64,000 nucleotides of DNA from JAWVYT01 sp046483065 (GTDB taxonomy: Bacteria > Gemmatimonadota > Gemmatimonadetes > Longimicrobiales > RSA9): positions 92,813-156,812 of the forward strand of contig JAWODW010000097.1 in the NCBI GenBank assembly GCA_046483065.1. Direction: 5' to 3'. Below, piece by piece: positions 17,021-26,069 of the stretch (position 1 is the stretch's first letter; each line of letters opens with the position of its first letter). Both the position numbers and the translations under genes were made by a program. A model generated the notes under the pieces. That model had not been told where the DNA came from. It was given only the letters and a program-made list of their open reading frames with translations, and made no database searches.

Positions 17021-17049
17021 CAGATAACCCCGGTGGGGGGGCGTGTCAA
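17021..17049 (-). promoter_or_regulatory. promoter of the Asp/Trp miniprotein gene
   Basis: Leftward TTGACA (17049-17044), a 17-base spacer and TATCTG (17026-17021). It is one of the best promoter matches in the window and suggests high expression. Confidence 0.75.
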
Positions 17050-17089
17050 GACTTTCCGCCGGGTCCCGGAGCGGGCGTACGTCGAGGTG

Positions 17090-18514
17090 TCACAACGTGG
17101 TGGCGTCGTAGCTCCATTCGAAGTAGACGGCCTCACTGGCGTTCAGAGCGTGGACGGTGTGGATCCGGACTCCTTCACCGGGGCGCAGGACCACGTCCTT
17201 CCGGTAGCGGCCGCACCATTCCCTGATGTTCGTGCACTGGTCCAGCGTGATGGCGTTGATGTGGACGGCACGGTCCGAGTCGTTCCGGATATGGAGGATG
17301 TGGCGCCGGGGCTGCTCCCGCGCCCGGACCCAGGTCGTGAAGGCGCGCCCCTCTTCGGGCGGCGGTCCACCGCTCGCGCCGACCCGCTCATCGGCCGGCG
17401 GCCCATCCTGGGCGGCCCCGTCCGCCTGCGGCGCGGCGGCGTCCAGGGGTCGGAGCTGGTGGTCCAGGCCCAGGACCTCGATCACCTCGCCGCTGGTCTC
17501 GTGGATGGACCCCAGGCGGCTGGTGGGCAGCCCGTTGACCAGCGCCATCCGGGGCATGCGGAGCCGCCACCTGCGGATGAACCAGGCGCCGTTGGGGAGC
17601 TGCTCGTAGACCACGTCGCCGCCGGGCTCGAACCCGCGCACGGGCGACCGTGTGTAGGTGAACTCCAGGCGGCGCAGCGCGGCCGATTCGGCGTCCAGCC
17701 AGAGGACGCCCTCGATCTGCGCGGTGCCCCGGAGCCGGGCCTCGGGCTCGAAGGTGAGCCCGACCTCGCCGTCGTCGCCCTTCGTGATCCCGAAGCAGTA
17801 CTGCTCGATGAAGGGGTCGGAGAGGAGCAGGTTGGCGTCGGGCCCGTAGTAGGTCACGGTGTCGTCGATGCCGCCGCGGATGAAGCCGTGGCGCAGGAGC
17901 GTATCGGCCGACAGGCTTCTGAAGGGGTCATTGCCCCATGCGCGACGGGTCCGGACCTCCTCGGTGAGGACGCTCTTCCATACGGCATCGAGGTCCCGAT
18001 CGGTCACGGCGATGCGGAAGGAGACCAGGGGCGACGTCTCGGACAGCACCACGCTCTTGAGTCCTTTCCGGGCCTCTTCCCAGAGCCGGACCAGGTCGGT
18101 GCCCCCGAAGTCGCCACCGCATCGCCCCCCACGGGAGACCTGGATCCCCTCGAGCCGGATGGGCTCCAACGAGACCGACAGCCGGCGGTGGAGGGTCTGC
18201 CCGGCCTCCAGGGTGAACGGGTTGGTGGTAACGGTCTTGTACCCGAGGAGGCCGACGCGGAAGCGGTAGCGGCCGGGGGCGACGTTGCGCATGGAGAACC
18301 GCCCATCGGGCCCGGTCAGCCGGGCGATGACCTCGGTGCCGGCGGTGTCCAGGAGCTCGACCACCGCGCCCTGGAGCGGCGACCCATCGTCCTCGGAGAT
18401 GACCCTCCCCGACAGGAGCTGGGCAGCTGCGGGCGCCGGGCGCGTCCCCGATATCAGGCCGGCAACGAGGAGGAAGAAGAGTGTGACGGCGGGACCCCGG
18501 CTTCTCGCGGCCAT
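17090..18514 (-). CDS. secreted protein with carboxypeptidase regulatory-like domain
   Basis: A 474-residue protein with an N-terminal signal segment (VTLFFLLVAGLISG). Residues about 33-115 form a CarboxypepD_reg-like beta sandwich (LSGRVISEDDGSPLQGAVVE, then GRFSMRNVAPGRYRFRVGLL), a module usually found on surface or outer-membrane proteins. The rest is a beta-rich region with several conserved Cys (CGGDFGG, EQYCFG, DQCTNIREWCGRY) that may form disulfides in the periplasm. A Pro/Gly-rich linker lies near 350-375. No enzyme motif is seen. It is probably monocistronic. Confidence 0.75.
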   Translation of the reverse strand: MAARSRGPAVTLFFLLVAGLISGTRPAPAAAQLLSGRVISEDDGSPLQGAVVELLDTAGTEVIARLTGPDGRFSMRNVAPGRYRFRVGLLGYKTVTTNPFTLEAGQTLHRRLSVSLEPIRLEGIQVSRGGRCGGDFGGTDLVRLWEEARKGLKSVVLSETSPLVSFRIAVTDRDLDAVWKSVLTEEVRTRRAWGNDPFRSLSADTLLRHGFIRGGIDDTVTYYGPDANLLLSDPFIEQYCFGITKGDDGEVGLTFEPEARLRGTAQIEGVLWLDAESAALRRLEFTYTRSPVRGFEPGGDVVYEQLPNGAWFIRRWRLRMPRMALVNGLPTSRLGSIHETSGEVIEVLGLDHQLRPLDAAAPQADGAAQDGPPADERVGASGGPPPEEGRAFTTWVRAREQPRRHILHIRNDSDRAVHINAITLDQCTNIREWCGRYRKDVVLRPGEGVRIHTVHALNASEAVYFEWSYDATTL

Positions 18515-18826
18515 GGGAGGCGCTCCGTGTTATCGAACGGATCTCTGAACGGCGGGGCTTCATGAAGATAGCGCCGCAGGGCTTTCGATTCCTACCGGTG
18601 TGAACTGCGCCGGGTTCCAGCCAGCGGGTGGAGACGGCGGCGAGAGCGAACCCGAACCCGGTGGCTGCGCCCTCCCGTCCCCCTATCGGAGTGGCCGATA
18701 ACGGTGGGACCAACGGCGCGAATCCAGCCCGGACCCGGACCGCCCCCCCCGACGCGCACGAGCCGCCGCGCAGGGAGAATCCGCCGCGAACGCCCCCGCG
18801 CCCCGAACGCTCAGCCCGCCCTGGAT
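18515..18826. other. intergenic stretch without a supported gene
   Basis: About 310 bases between typA and the secreted-protein gene. The only structure I see is a small palindrome, TATCGG-agtgg-CCGATA at 18684-18700, which could be an operator. Open frames here are GC-driven. Confidence 0.5.
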
Positions 18827-20683
18827 TCAGCCCGTCCTGGACGCCTTCTTCCGCTCGTGGGCCTTCAGGTGCCGTTTCCGGAGCCGGATGGCCTTCGGGG
18901 TGATCTCCACGAGCTCGTCCTGGTCGATGAACTCGAGGGCCTCCTCGAGGCCGGGCTTCCACGGGGTCTCCAGGTCGATGGCGTCGTCAGCGCCTGCGGC
19001 CCGGATGTTGGTCAGCTTCTTCCCCTTGCTGACGTTGACCTCGAGGTCGCCTGCGCGGGCGTGCTCGCCCACGATCATCCCCTCGTAGACGGCGGTGCCG
19101 GGGTCGATCATGATGGTGGCGCGGTCCTGGAGGTTGTCGAGGGCGTAGGCGACGGCCTCGCCCTGGATCATGCTGACCAGCACGCCCCGCTCGCGCCGCT
19201 TGATCTGCCCGGCCCACGGCCCCCATTCGAGGAACCGGTGGTGTATGACCCCCTCGCCGCGGGTCTCGGTCAGGAAGTCGCCGCGGTAGCCGAAGAGCCC
19301 GCGGGCGGGGACCTTGAAGACCAGGCGACGGAGCTCGCCCTGCCCGCCACGCATCTCGAGCATCTCGCCCTTTCGCTTGCCGAGCCCCTCGATGACCACG
19401 CCCACGAACTCCTGGGGCACGTCGACGGTGACCTCCTCGTACGGCTCGAGGGTCCGGTCCTCGTCGTCCTGACGAGTGATCACGCGCGGGCGCGAGACGG
19501 CGAACTCGTAGCCCTCGCGGCGCATGGTCTCCATGAGGATGCCCAGGTGCAGCTCACCGCGGCCGGAGACGGTGAAGGTGTCCGGCGAGTCGGTGTCCTC
19601 GACCCGGAGCGCCACGTTGCGCTCGAGCTCCCGCATGAGCCGGTCCCGGATCTGCCGGCTGGTGACGTACTTGCCGTCGCGGCCGGCGAAGGGCGACTTG
19701 TTGACCATGAAGTCGACCGAGACGGTGGGCTCCTCCACGGCGATCCCGCGGAGCGGCTCCGGGTGCTCGGGGTCGGCGATGGTGGAGCCGATGTCCACGC
19801 CCTCGAGGCCGGCCAGCGCCACGATCTCGCCTGCGCCGGCGTGCTCGGCCTCGGCCCGCTCGAGTCCCTCGAAGGTGAAGAGCTTGGCCACGCGGCCGGA
19901 CCGTGCGCCCTCGGTGACGTGGCCGTGGATGGCCTCGGTGAACTCCTCGGCGTCCTCCTCGGGGACGGCATCGAGGAGCACGATGCTGTCGCCCACGCCC
20001 ACCTCGCCCCGCTCGATCCGCCCGATGGCCAGGCGCCCCAGGTACGGCGAGTGGTCGATGGTGCTGACCAGGAGCTGGAACGGGCCGTCCCGGTCCGCCG
20101 GCGGCGCCGGGACCGACCGCAGGATCGTGTCGAAGAGGGGGTGAAGGTTGTCGCGGTCGTCGTCGACCTCGTAGGTGGCCCAGCCGTCGAGGGCGGAGGC
20201 GTAGACGAAGGGCGCGTCGAGCTGATCGTCGCTGGCCTCGAGCTCCATGAACAGCTCCAGCACCTCGTCGTGGACCCGGAATGGGTCGGCGTTGGGGCGG
20301 TCGACCTTGTTGATCACCACCACGGGCCGGAGCCCCAGGGCCAGCGCCTTCCGGGTGACGAACCGGGTCTGGGGCATGGGCCCCTCGAAGGCGTCCACCA
20401 GGAGGAGCACGCCGTCCACCATCCGCAGGATCCGCTCGACCTCGCCCCCGAAGTCCGCGTGCCCGGGCGTGTCCACGATGTTGATCTTGTGGTCGCCCCA
20501 CCGGATGGATGCGTTCTTCGACAGGATCGTGATCCCCCGCTCCCGCTCCAGCGGGTTCGAGTCCATGACCCGTTCGGCCACCTGCTGCCCGACGCGGAAG
20601 GTCCCGGCCTGACGGAGCATCTGGTCGACCAGGGTGGTCTTGCCGTGGTCGACGTGGGCGATAATGGCGATGTTTCTGAGCAT
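18827..20683 (-). CDS. typA: translational GTPase TypA/BipA
   Basis: A 618-residue ribosome-associated GTPase of the EF-G/LepA class that helps ribosome assembly and stress adaptation. G motifs are intact: AHVDHGKT (G1, about 9-16), RGITI (G2), DTPGHADF (G3) and NKVD (G4). The beta-barrel domain and the BipA-specific C-terminal domain (FGYRGDFLTETRGEGVIHHR, about 410-430; TNIRAAGADDAI near 555) follow. Length is normal. The start codon is preceded by the left heptamer array of the neighbouring four-helix-bundle element, which therefore forms part of the typA leader. Confidence 0.97.
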   Translation of the reverse strand: MLRNIAIIAHVDHGKTTLVDQMLRQAGTFRVGQQVAERVMDSNPLERERGITILSKNASIRWGDHKINIVDTPGHADFGGEVERILRMVDGVLLLVDAFEGPMPQTRFVTRKALALGLRPVVVINKVDRPNADPFRVHDEVLELFMELEASDDQLDAPFVYASALDGWATYEVDDDRDNLHPLFDTILRSVPAPPADRDGPFQLLVSTIDHSPYLGRLAIGRIERGEVGVGDSIVLLDAVPEEDAEEFTEAIHGHVTEGARSGRVAKLFTFEGLERAEAEHAGAGEIVALAGLEGVDIGSTIADPEHPEPLRGIAVEEPTVSVDFMVNKSPFAGRDGKYVTSRQIRDRLMRELERNVALRVEDTDSPDTFTVSGRGELHLGILMETMRREGYEFAVSRPRVITRQDDEDRTLEPYEEVTVDVPQEFVGVVIEGLGKRKGEMLEMRGGQGELRRLVFKVPARGLFGYRGDFLTETRGEGVIHHRFLEWGPWAGQIKRRERGVLVSMIQGEAVAYALDNLQDRATIMIDPGTAVYEGMIVGEHARAGDLEVNVSKGKKLTNIRAAGADDAIDLETPWKPGLEEALEFIDQDELVEITPKAIRLRKRHLKAHERKKASRTG

Positions 20684-20687
20684 CAGG

Positions 20688-20715
20688 ATCTAAGGCCTAA
20701 GAGCTAAGAGCTAAG
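20688..20715 (+). repeat. left heptamer array (CTAAGNN)4 flanking a four-helix-bundle gene
   Basis: Four CTAAG cores at 7-base spacing: CTAAGGC CTAAGAG CTAAGAG CTAAG. The array lies between typA and the four-helix-bundle gene and is mirrored in opposite orientation at 21407-21436. Confidence 0.8.
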
Positions 20716-20859
20716 TGGCTCGCGGCGTAAGAACGTTCGCGGTTTTCGTTCCAACCTCCATCGCCGGGGCCGGGCTCGACCCGTCTTTGAGCCGGGTTCC
20801 AGCCTCCGCCTTGGAAGTAGCCTGCATGATACCGCGAAGAGGCTTCGGGGTTTCATCCG

Positions 20860-21243
20860 CTACTCGCCGCTGCTCTCCTGGAGCGTGATCTGAGTGGCGG
20901 CCCAGTCGGCGAAACCGAGAAGCAGGCGGCGGACTTCGTTCAGCTGGTCATTCCGGGCGCCATAGAGATCCGGTGACATGAAGCCGAGATCACGGCCCAG
21001 GATGAACCAGTATTCGAGCTCGCTCAAGGACCCGCCGGCGAAATCGAGGCTCGCTCTCAGCTGCGGTAGCGTGCGCTTGCCGCAGCCGTCCGAGATGTTG
21101 CCCGGCACCGACGACGCCGACCGTCGCGTTTGTGACGTGAGCCCGAAACGCTCTTCCGTGGGGTAGGCGCGGGTCAACCGATACACGTCCAGCGTCAACT
21201 CGTGCGCCTTCTGCCAGACCAACAGATCCTGAAACGGCCGCAT
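20860..21243 (-). CDS. four-helix bundle protein (S23 / 23S rRNA intervening-sequence family), locus 1
   Basis: A 127-residue helical protein of the family first seen as proteins encoded in 23S rRNA intervening sequences. Start MRPFQDLLVWQKAHELTLD, with GGAG upstream. Family features: FQDLLVWQKAHEL at the N-terminus, YPTEERFGLTSQTRRSASSV, NISDGCGK, and a helix with SLSELEYWFILGRDLGF. Related four-helix bundles serve as Avd accessory proteins in diversity-generating retroelements, but no reverse transcriptase is nearby. It is enclosed by inverted CTAAGNN arrays (20688-20715 and 21407-21436). The role is unknown. A longer frame to 21402 exists but does not resemble the family. Confidence 0.85.
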   Translation of the reverse strand: MRPFQDLLVWQKAHELTLDVYRLTRAYPTEERFGLTSQTRRSASSVPGNISDGCGKRTLPQLRASLDFAGGSLSELEYWFILGRDLGFMSPDLYGARNDQLNEVRRLLLGFADWAATQITLQESSGE

Positions 21244-21406
21244 GCGAATCTCCGGAACGGGTGACGAGCGCCGCCGCACGCAGCGCCCGGAGGTTCTGAA
21301 GGTTGTCTCCACCCCGGAGGTTGGACATAGCCGGATGGGACGAATTCGCCGAACGCTGGAACCGCCCGAAAGCCCGGAGCCCGCCGCGAACCCGGGATCC
21401 ACCGGA

Positions 21407-21436
21407 CTTAGATCTTAGTTCTCAGATCTTAGATCT
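21407..21436 (-). repeat. right heptamer array, inverted relative to the left one
   Basis: Read on the minus strand: CTAAGAT CTGAGAA CTAAGAT CTAAG, four units at 7-base spacing. Orientation is opposite to the array at 20688-20715. It is more AT-rich than its surroundings. The yjbQ-like stop is 13 bases away. Confidence 0.8.
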
Positions 21437-21448
21437 GGGAGCGCGAGC

Positions 21449-21847
21449 CTACCCGCTCCGGATGATCCGGTAGCCCACTTCCCGCTCCCTCGGGCCATCC
21501 CATTCACACAGGAACACCTTCTGCCAGGTCCCGAGGACCAGCTGGCCGTCTTCGATGAGGAGCGTCTCGCCGGGGCCGGTGAGGGCGGTCTTGATGTGGG
21601 CGTCGGAATTGCCCTCGCTGTGCCGGTAGTCGCCGTCGCGGGGGTGGACGCGCCGGAGGTTGACCACGATGTCGCGCTGAACGGAGGGGTCGGCGCCCTC
21701 GTTGACGGTGATGGCGCAGGTAGTGTGGAGGGACCAGAGATGAATCACCCCGTCGCGCACGCCGGCCTCATCGATCTCGGCCTGGATCGCGGCCGTGAAG
21801 TCCACGAGCTGCTCGCGTTCCCGGGTCCGAACCTGAATCCTGCTCAT
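21449..21847 (-). CDS. YjbQ-family protein (secondary thiamine-phosphate synthase type)
   Basis: A 132-residue UPF0047/YjbQ protein. Conserved motifs: HTTCAITVNEGADPSVQRDI (about 42-61) with the family His, then GNSDAHIKTAL and GTWQKVFLCEWDGPR. Some members show weak thiamine-phosphate synthase activity; the physiological role is unclear. The ATG at 21847 has GGGAGG upstream and overlaps the CDF-transporter stop by 4 bases (ATGA). It is therefore the last gene of a five-gene operon starting at 25904. Confidence 0.9.
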   Translation of the reverse strand: MSRIQVRTREREQLVDFTAAIQAEIDEAGVRDGVIHLWSLHTTCAITVNEGADPSVQRDIVVNLRRVHPRDGDYRHSEGNSDAHIKTALTGPGETLLIEDGQLVLGTWQKVFLCEWDGPREREVGYRIIRSG

Positions 21848-22809
21848 GGTCGCTCCTCCCTTTCCCCGATCGTGTAGATGCCCTGGGGCTCGACCTGCAC
21901 GGTGACGTGGCTGATCCCGAACTCGTCGTGCATCCGCTCGTGGATGGCCTGCAGCACCGGCTGCGTCTCCTCCACGTTCTCGACCACGGCGTGGCCGCTC
22001 ATGGCGAAGTAGCCGCTGGTCACGGTCCACACATGCAGGTCATGGACCGCCGTGACGCCGTCGATCCGACCGATGGACGCCCGGATCTCTTCCAGGTCGA
22101 GGTGCGACGGCACGGCCTCCAGCAGCACGTCCACCGACTCCCGGACCAGCTTGAAGCTGCTCCAGAGGATGAGGGCGCCCACCACCACGGAGATGATGGG
22201 GTCGGCGGGGTACCACCCGGTGGCCAGGATGACGAGGGCGGCGGCGATGGCGCCCACCGAGCCCAGCAGGTCGCCCAGCACGTGGAGGTAGGCGCCCCGG
22301 ACGTTCAGGCTCTCGCCGGCGGAGCGGTGGAGCAGGACCGCCGCGATGATGTTGACCGCGAGCCCGGCCGATGCCACCCCGAGCATGAGCCCACCCCTCA
22401 CCTCCACGGGATCGGTGAACCGATCCCACGCCTCCAGGAAGATGAAGAGGGATACGACGACGAGGACCACACCGTTCAGGAGCGCCGCCAGGATCTCGGC
22501 CCGGAGGTAGCCGTACGTCTTCTCCGTGGTGGCCGGTCGGCTGGCGAAGTGGATGGCGAAGAGGGAGAGAGCCAGGGCGCCCACGTCGGTGAGCATGTGG
22601 GCGGCATCGGCCAGGAGCGCCAGCGAGCTGGAAAGGACCCCACCCACCACCTCGACCACCATGAAGGCGGCGGTGAGGCTGATGACGAAGACCAGCGTCC
22701 TCCGGTCGGCCTCCCGGGTGTGGGCGGCGAGGGGCCCATGGTCGTGCCCGCCCTCCCCGTGGGCCGGCGATTTCTCCCGCCCGTGCATCCGCTCCCTGTC
22801 TTCACTCAT
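21844..22809 (-). CDS. cation diffusion facilitator (zinc/cobalt efflux, CzcD/ZitB type)
   Basis: A 321-residue six-helix CDF exporter that trades cytoplasmic divalent metal for protons. The N-terminus is His-rich (AHGEGGHDHGP). Metal-site motifs are intact: HMLTDVGALALS on helix 2 and HVLGDLLGSVGA on helix 5 (the HxxxD pair). The C-terminal cytoplasmic ferredoxin-like domain (about 225-310) includes VHDLHVWTVTSGYFAMSGH. The ATG at 22809 was chosen because frames upstream belong to the phzF-like gene, which ends 26 bases away. Zinc is the most likely substrate. Confidence 0.93.
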   Translation of the reverse strand: MSEDRERMHGREKSPAHGEGGHDHGPLAAHTREADRRTLVFVISLTAAFMVVEVVGGVLSSSLALLADAAHMLTDVGALALSLFAIHFASRPATTEKTYGYLRAEILAALLNGVVLVVVSLFIFLEAWDRFTDPVEVRGGLMLGVASAGLAVNIIAAVLLHRSAGESLNVRGAYLHVLGDLLGSVGAIAAALVILATGWYPADPIISVVVGALILWSSFKLVRESVDVLLEAVPSHLDLEEIRASIGRIDGVTAVHDLHVWTVTSGYFAMSGHAVVENVEETQPVLQAIHERMHDEFGISHVTVQVEPQGIYTIGEREERP

Positions 22810-22835
22810 GCCGTTTGTCCCCGGTGCTGTGGGCC

Positions 22836-23723
22836 CTACTCCCTCTGCCGCCGGACCCGGCCGCCCACCCGTATGGCCGTGGGCTGGCCGTCGTCGTGAT
22901 GGATGCGGACCCGCAGCTCGCTCGGTCGGCCCATGGCCTCGCCCTGCCGGACCCGGAGCTCCACGGAGTCGTCCACCAGCCACTCCCGGGCGAGGTACGC
23001 GCCCAGCGATGCAGCGGCCGTGCCGGTCGCCGGGTCCTCGTCGATGTCCACGGCGGGCGCGAACGACCGGGCCCGGACCCGACGGGCCTCGGGTTCGAAA
23101 ACGAAGGGGTAGAAGACGATGATCCGGTCGGAGCGGCCGAGCTCCCTGAGCCGCTGGAAGTCGGGGCGCATGGCGTCGAGGGCCGCGATATCGGCCACGG
23201 GTAGGAGCGCCACCCGGATGCCCACGTCCTCGATGGCGGCGGCGGGGCGGGAGGCCATGACCTCGTACGGCAGCCCCACGGCCCCGGCGATGGCCTCGAC
23301 GTCCAGCTCGACGGGCACGCGGCGCGCCAGGGGCATGTCCATCCAGACCACCACGCCGTCTCCCTCCTCCACCACCACCCCGCTGACCTCGCCGCCGGGT
23401 GCACGAGAGGCCACCTCCGCCGGCAGCGCGCCCAGGCGCCCGGAAAGGCCCAGCACCCCGTAGGCCGCAGCCGTGGCGTGCCCGCACAGGTCCACTTCGC
23501 CGCCGGGGGCGAAGTAGCGGAGCGGGTATACGCCGTCCTCGGGCGACCCGACGAACGCGGTCTCGGAGACGGGGTTCAGCCGCACGGCCGTGCGGGTCAT
23601 CTCCTCCGGCGAGAGCTCGGGCGGGTCGAGGACCACCCCTGCCGGATTGCCGCCCACGCCCGTGTCACCGGGAACGGCGAACGAGGTCATGCGCCATTCG
23701 TTGGACGCATCGGGTGCGCTCAT
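22836..23723 (-). CDS. PhzF-family isomerase/epimerase-like protein
   Basis: A 295-residue protein of the PhzF/diaminopimelate-epimerase-like fold. Motifs: FAVPGDTGVGGNPAGVVLD near the start, NPVSETAFV with the catalytic Glu, the glycine loop EVDLCGHATAAAYGVLG, and DEDPATGTAAASLGAYLA in the C-terminal half. Substrates of non-phenazine PhzF homologues are mostly unknown. There are no phenazine genes nearby, so a housekeeping or detoxifying role is more likely. The start overlaps the antiporter stop by 4 bases. Confidence 0.92.
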   Translation of the reverse strand: MSAPDASNEWRMTSFAVPGDTGVGGNPAGVVLDPPELSPEEMTRTAVRLNPVSETAFVGSPEDGVYPLRYFAPGGEVDLCGHATAAAYGVLGLSGRLGALPAEVASRAPGGEVSGVVVEEGDGVVVWMDMPLARRVPVELDVEAIAGAVGLPYEVMASRPAAAIEDVGIRVALLPVADIAALDAMRPDFQRLRELGRSDRIIVFYPFVFEPEARRVRARSFAPAVDIDEDPATGTAAASLGAYLAREWLVDDSVELRVRQGEAMGRPSELRVRIHHDDGQPTAIRVGGRVRRQRE

Positions 23724-25066
23724 GTGCCTCCTTGCTCGGCAGCGATATCGGACCGCAGCATCTCCCGCTTCTCTTCGTCCCCGCCGCCGCCGGCCTCACC
23801 GGAGCGGGCCAGGGCCACGTTGAGGAGCACGGGTCCAATCAACAGGTGAACGATGATGACGGCCGTGGTGATGGCCACGAACTGGGGGCCCCAGGTGGGG
23901 AACTCCCGGGCCACGAGGAGCGAGAGCCCGAGGGTGACACCGGCCTGGGAGATGAGCCCCATCCAGCTCAAGCGCATCACGGGCGTCGACGCGTCGGTAG
24001 CCCGGGCGCCGACCGTGGCGCCCGCCCAGGTGAGCACGCCGCGGACCAGGACGATCACCAGTGCAAACGACCAGTACGTCGCCACGGTGCTGAGGTCGAG
24101 GGCGGCACCGGCCAGTGCGAAGAAGATGGCGAAGACCACCAGCGAGTTGGCCTCGATCCCCTTGATGAACCGATCGCCGGCCTTGGAGAAGTTCTCGATG
24201 ACGAAGCCCGCGCCCACGGCGGTCAGGAGGAGCTCGACGTGGAAGGCGTGGGTCACCAGCACCAGCAGGTACGAGAAGAGGAGTGTGACGAGCACCGTCT
24301 GCCCTTCCCCCCGGACCAGGTAGAGCGAGAAGGCCCACCCCAGGAGCCCACCCACGAGGAACGCGCCGACCACTTCCCACGCCACCGTGACGACCAGGCC
24401 CGAGTCGAACGCGCCGTCCCCCGCCAGCGGCCCCGCCAGCGAGAGGGCCATAGCGAAGAGCACGATCACCAGCACGTCCTTGAAGATGGTCACGCCCAGG
24501 ATCGTGTCGGTCACCTCGCCCTCGGCGTGGGATTCGTTGATCACGGCGATGGTGGCATCCGGCGACGAGTTGGCCGCCCAGATGGCCAGGAGCAGTGCCT
24601 CGGCCGCGGTCAGCCCCCAGCTGGTGGCGGCCAGCGCCGGGATCAGCGGTTTCAGGGCGAGGACCAGGATCAGGAAGCCCGGGATGACGAAGACCAGGAT
24701 CCCCAGGGAGATCCCGACAATGGACCGGAGCGACTTCCGCAGCTCTTTCAGCTTCAGCTCGCCGCCGGCCGTGAGCGCGATCAGGACCAGGGCCAGCTCG
24801 TCGATGGTCCGTAGCGATGCCACCAGCTCCTCGGTGAAGATCCCCAGGGCGAACGGACCCACGAGGATCCCCACCAGCACGTAGCCGGTCACCCGCGGCA
24901 GCTTGAACCCGGCGGCTGCGGCACCGGCGATGTAGGCGCCCAGGAGGATGAACCCGAGGAGTACGGTGGCGGTGGTGCGCTGGTGTGCGGTGGAGTCGAA
25001 GGAGAGGACCAGGTACGCAAAAGCGATGAGCGCCGCCAGGGTAAGGAGGCGCTTCACCGTGGTCAT
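23720..25066 (-). CDS. cation:proton antiporter (CPA2 family)
   Basis: A 448-residue membrane protein with about 12-13 helices and no cytoplasmic RCK/TrkA domain. Typical features are VTGYVLVGILVGP (helix 3 region) and the unwound-helix region WAANSSPDATIAVINESHAEGE, which carries an acidic transport-site Asp, then TDTILGVTIFKDVLVIVL. It exchanges Na+ or K+ for H+. The start at 25066 lies 4 bases after the otsB stop; ATGs at 25078 and 25090 would overlap otsB. Together with otsB and the CDF exporter, this suggests an osmotic/ionic stress operon. Confidence 0.9.
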   Translation of the reverse strand: MTTVKRLLTLAALIAFAYLVLSFDSTAHQRTTATVLLGFILLGAYIAGAAAAGFKLPRVTGYVLVGILVGPFALGIFTEELVASLRTIDELALVLIALTAGGELKLKELRKSLRSIVGISLGILVFVIPGFLILVLALKPLIPALAATSWGLTAAEALLLAIWAANSSPDATIAVINESHAEGEVTDTILGVTIFKDVLVIVLFAMALSLAGPLAGDGAFDSGLVVTVAWEVVGAFLVGGLLGWAFSLYLVRGEGQTVLVTLLFSYLLVLVTHAFHVELLLTAVGAGFVIENFSKAGDRFIKGIEANSLVVFAIFFALAGAALDLSTVATYWSFALVIVLVRGVLTWAGATVGARATDASTPVMRLSWMGLISQAGVTLGLSLLVAREFPTWGPQFVAITTAVIIVHLLIGPVLLNVALARSGEAGGGGDEEKREMLRSDIAAEQGGT

Positions 25067-25070
25067 GACA

Positions 25071-25904
25071 TCAACCATCCGCCAGTCCACCGATCAGCTC
25101 GGCCACCTCGCCGGGACCACGAAGCCACGCCATGGCCCGGGTCTCTTCCGGCGGCGGGTCGCCGACCACGATGCCGCCGCCCAGGTCCCGAACCACCGCG
25201 AAGGCGTCCTCATCGGTCCGGTCATCGCCGATGAAGATGGCCGGCAGCCGCGGTGCACCCGGGACCCGGGGCGTACCCCCCGGCCCGGCGCTCTCCGCGT
25301 CGCCCTCGGTGATGACGTCCAGGAGGAACTCCACGGCCTTCCCCTTGTCCCACTCCACGTCGGGGCGCACCTCGAAGACCTTCTTCCCCTCCGTGACTTT
25401 CAGGCCCGGGCCACGGCAATGCTCGTCGATGGCGGCCCGCACGCGGGCTGCCGCGCCCTCCCGCTCCGCACGTCGGTAATGGATGCTGAGCGTCCACCGC
25501 TTGTCCTCGACCTCCGTGCCCGGCTCGTCGGCCAGCGCCTCCTCCAGCGCCGCGATGCACTCCTCCAGCGCCGGACGCGCCTCCGCCGCCTCGGGGTGGA
25601 CCCGGTCCACACCGGGACCCTCGATCTCGAAGCCATGGTTGCCGGCGTAGTAGATCCCGTCGAGGGCCACCCGCTCCCGCACGTCCGCCAGCGCCCGCCC
25701 ACTCACCAGGGCCGTCACCGTGTCGGACCGCTCCGTCAGGCGACGGAGCGGCCCCGCCACGTCATCGTGGAGCGCTGCGTCCTCGGGCCGCTCCACGATC
25801 GGCGCCAGCGTGCCATCGAAATCCAGGGCCACCAGCATCCGCCCGGTGAGCCGACGAAGGGTCACCAGCGACTGAACTCGGTCGAAGGCGTGGGGCAGTG
25901 ACAT
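25071..25904 (-). CDS. otsB: trehalose-6-phosphate phosphatase
   Basis: A 277-residue HAD-superfamily phosphatase that removes phosphate from trehalose 6-phosphate, the last step of trehalose synthesis. Motif I is LDFDGTLAPI (about 27-36) with the nucleophile and acid/base Asp. VSGRALADV is motif II-like, and GDDRTDEDAF (about 230) is motif IV. The cap domain carries YYAGNHGFEIEG and KVFEVRPDVEWDKGKAV. No otsA is visible within the window. It is the first gene of the operon continuing to yjbQ. Confidence 0.95.
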   Translation of the reverse strand: MSLPHAFDRVQSLVTLRRLTGRMLVALDFDGTLAPIVERPEDAALHDDVAGPLRRLTERSDTVTALVSGRALADVRERVALDGIYYAGNHGFEIEGPGVDRVHPEAAEARPALEECIAALEEALADEPGTEVEDKRWTLSIHYRRAEREGAAARVRAAIDEHCRGPGLKVTEGKKVFEVRPDVEWDKGKAVEFLLDVITEGDAESAGPGGTPRVPGAPRLPAIFIGDDRTDEDAFAVVRDLGGGIVVGDPPPEETRAMAWLRGPGEVAELIGGLADG

Positions 25905-26069
25905 GAGTTCGAGGATTCAGTTCGAGGATCGAGTCGGGCCCGCTCGGGCGGTGAGAGTAGCGGCCGCGGGAGCCCGAACGCAAACGGCCCCGGCAGTAGC
26001 GGTCTCGGTGCGGTCCGGTTACCTTTGATGTTCGCGGTTTTGCCATCCTCCATAACCTGTTGTGCCGCA

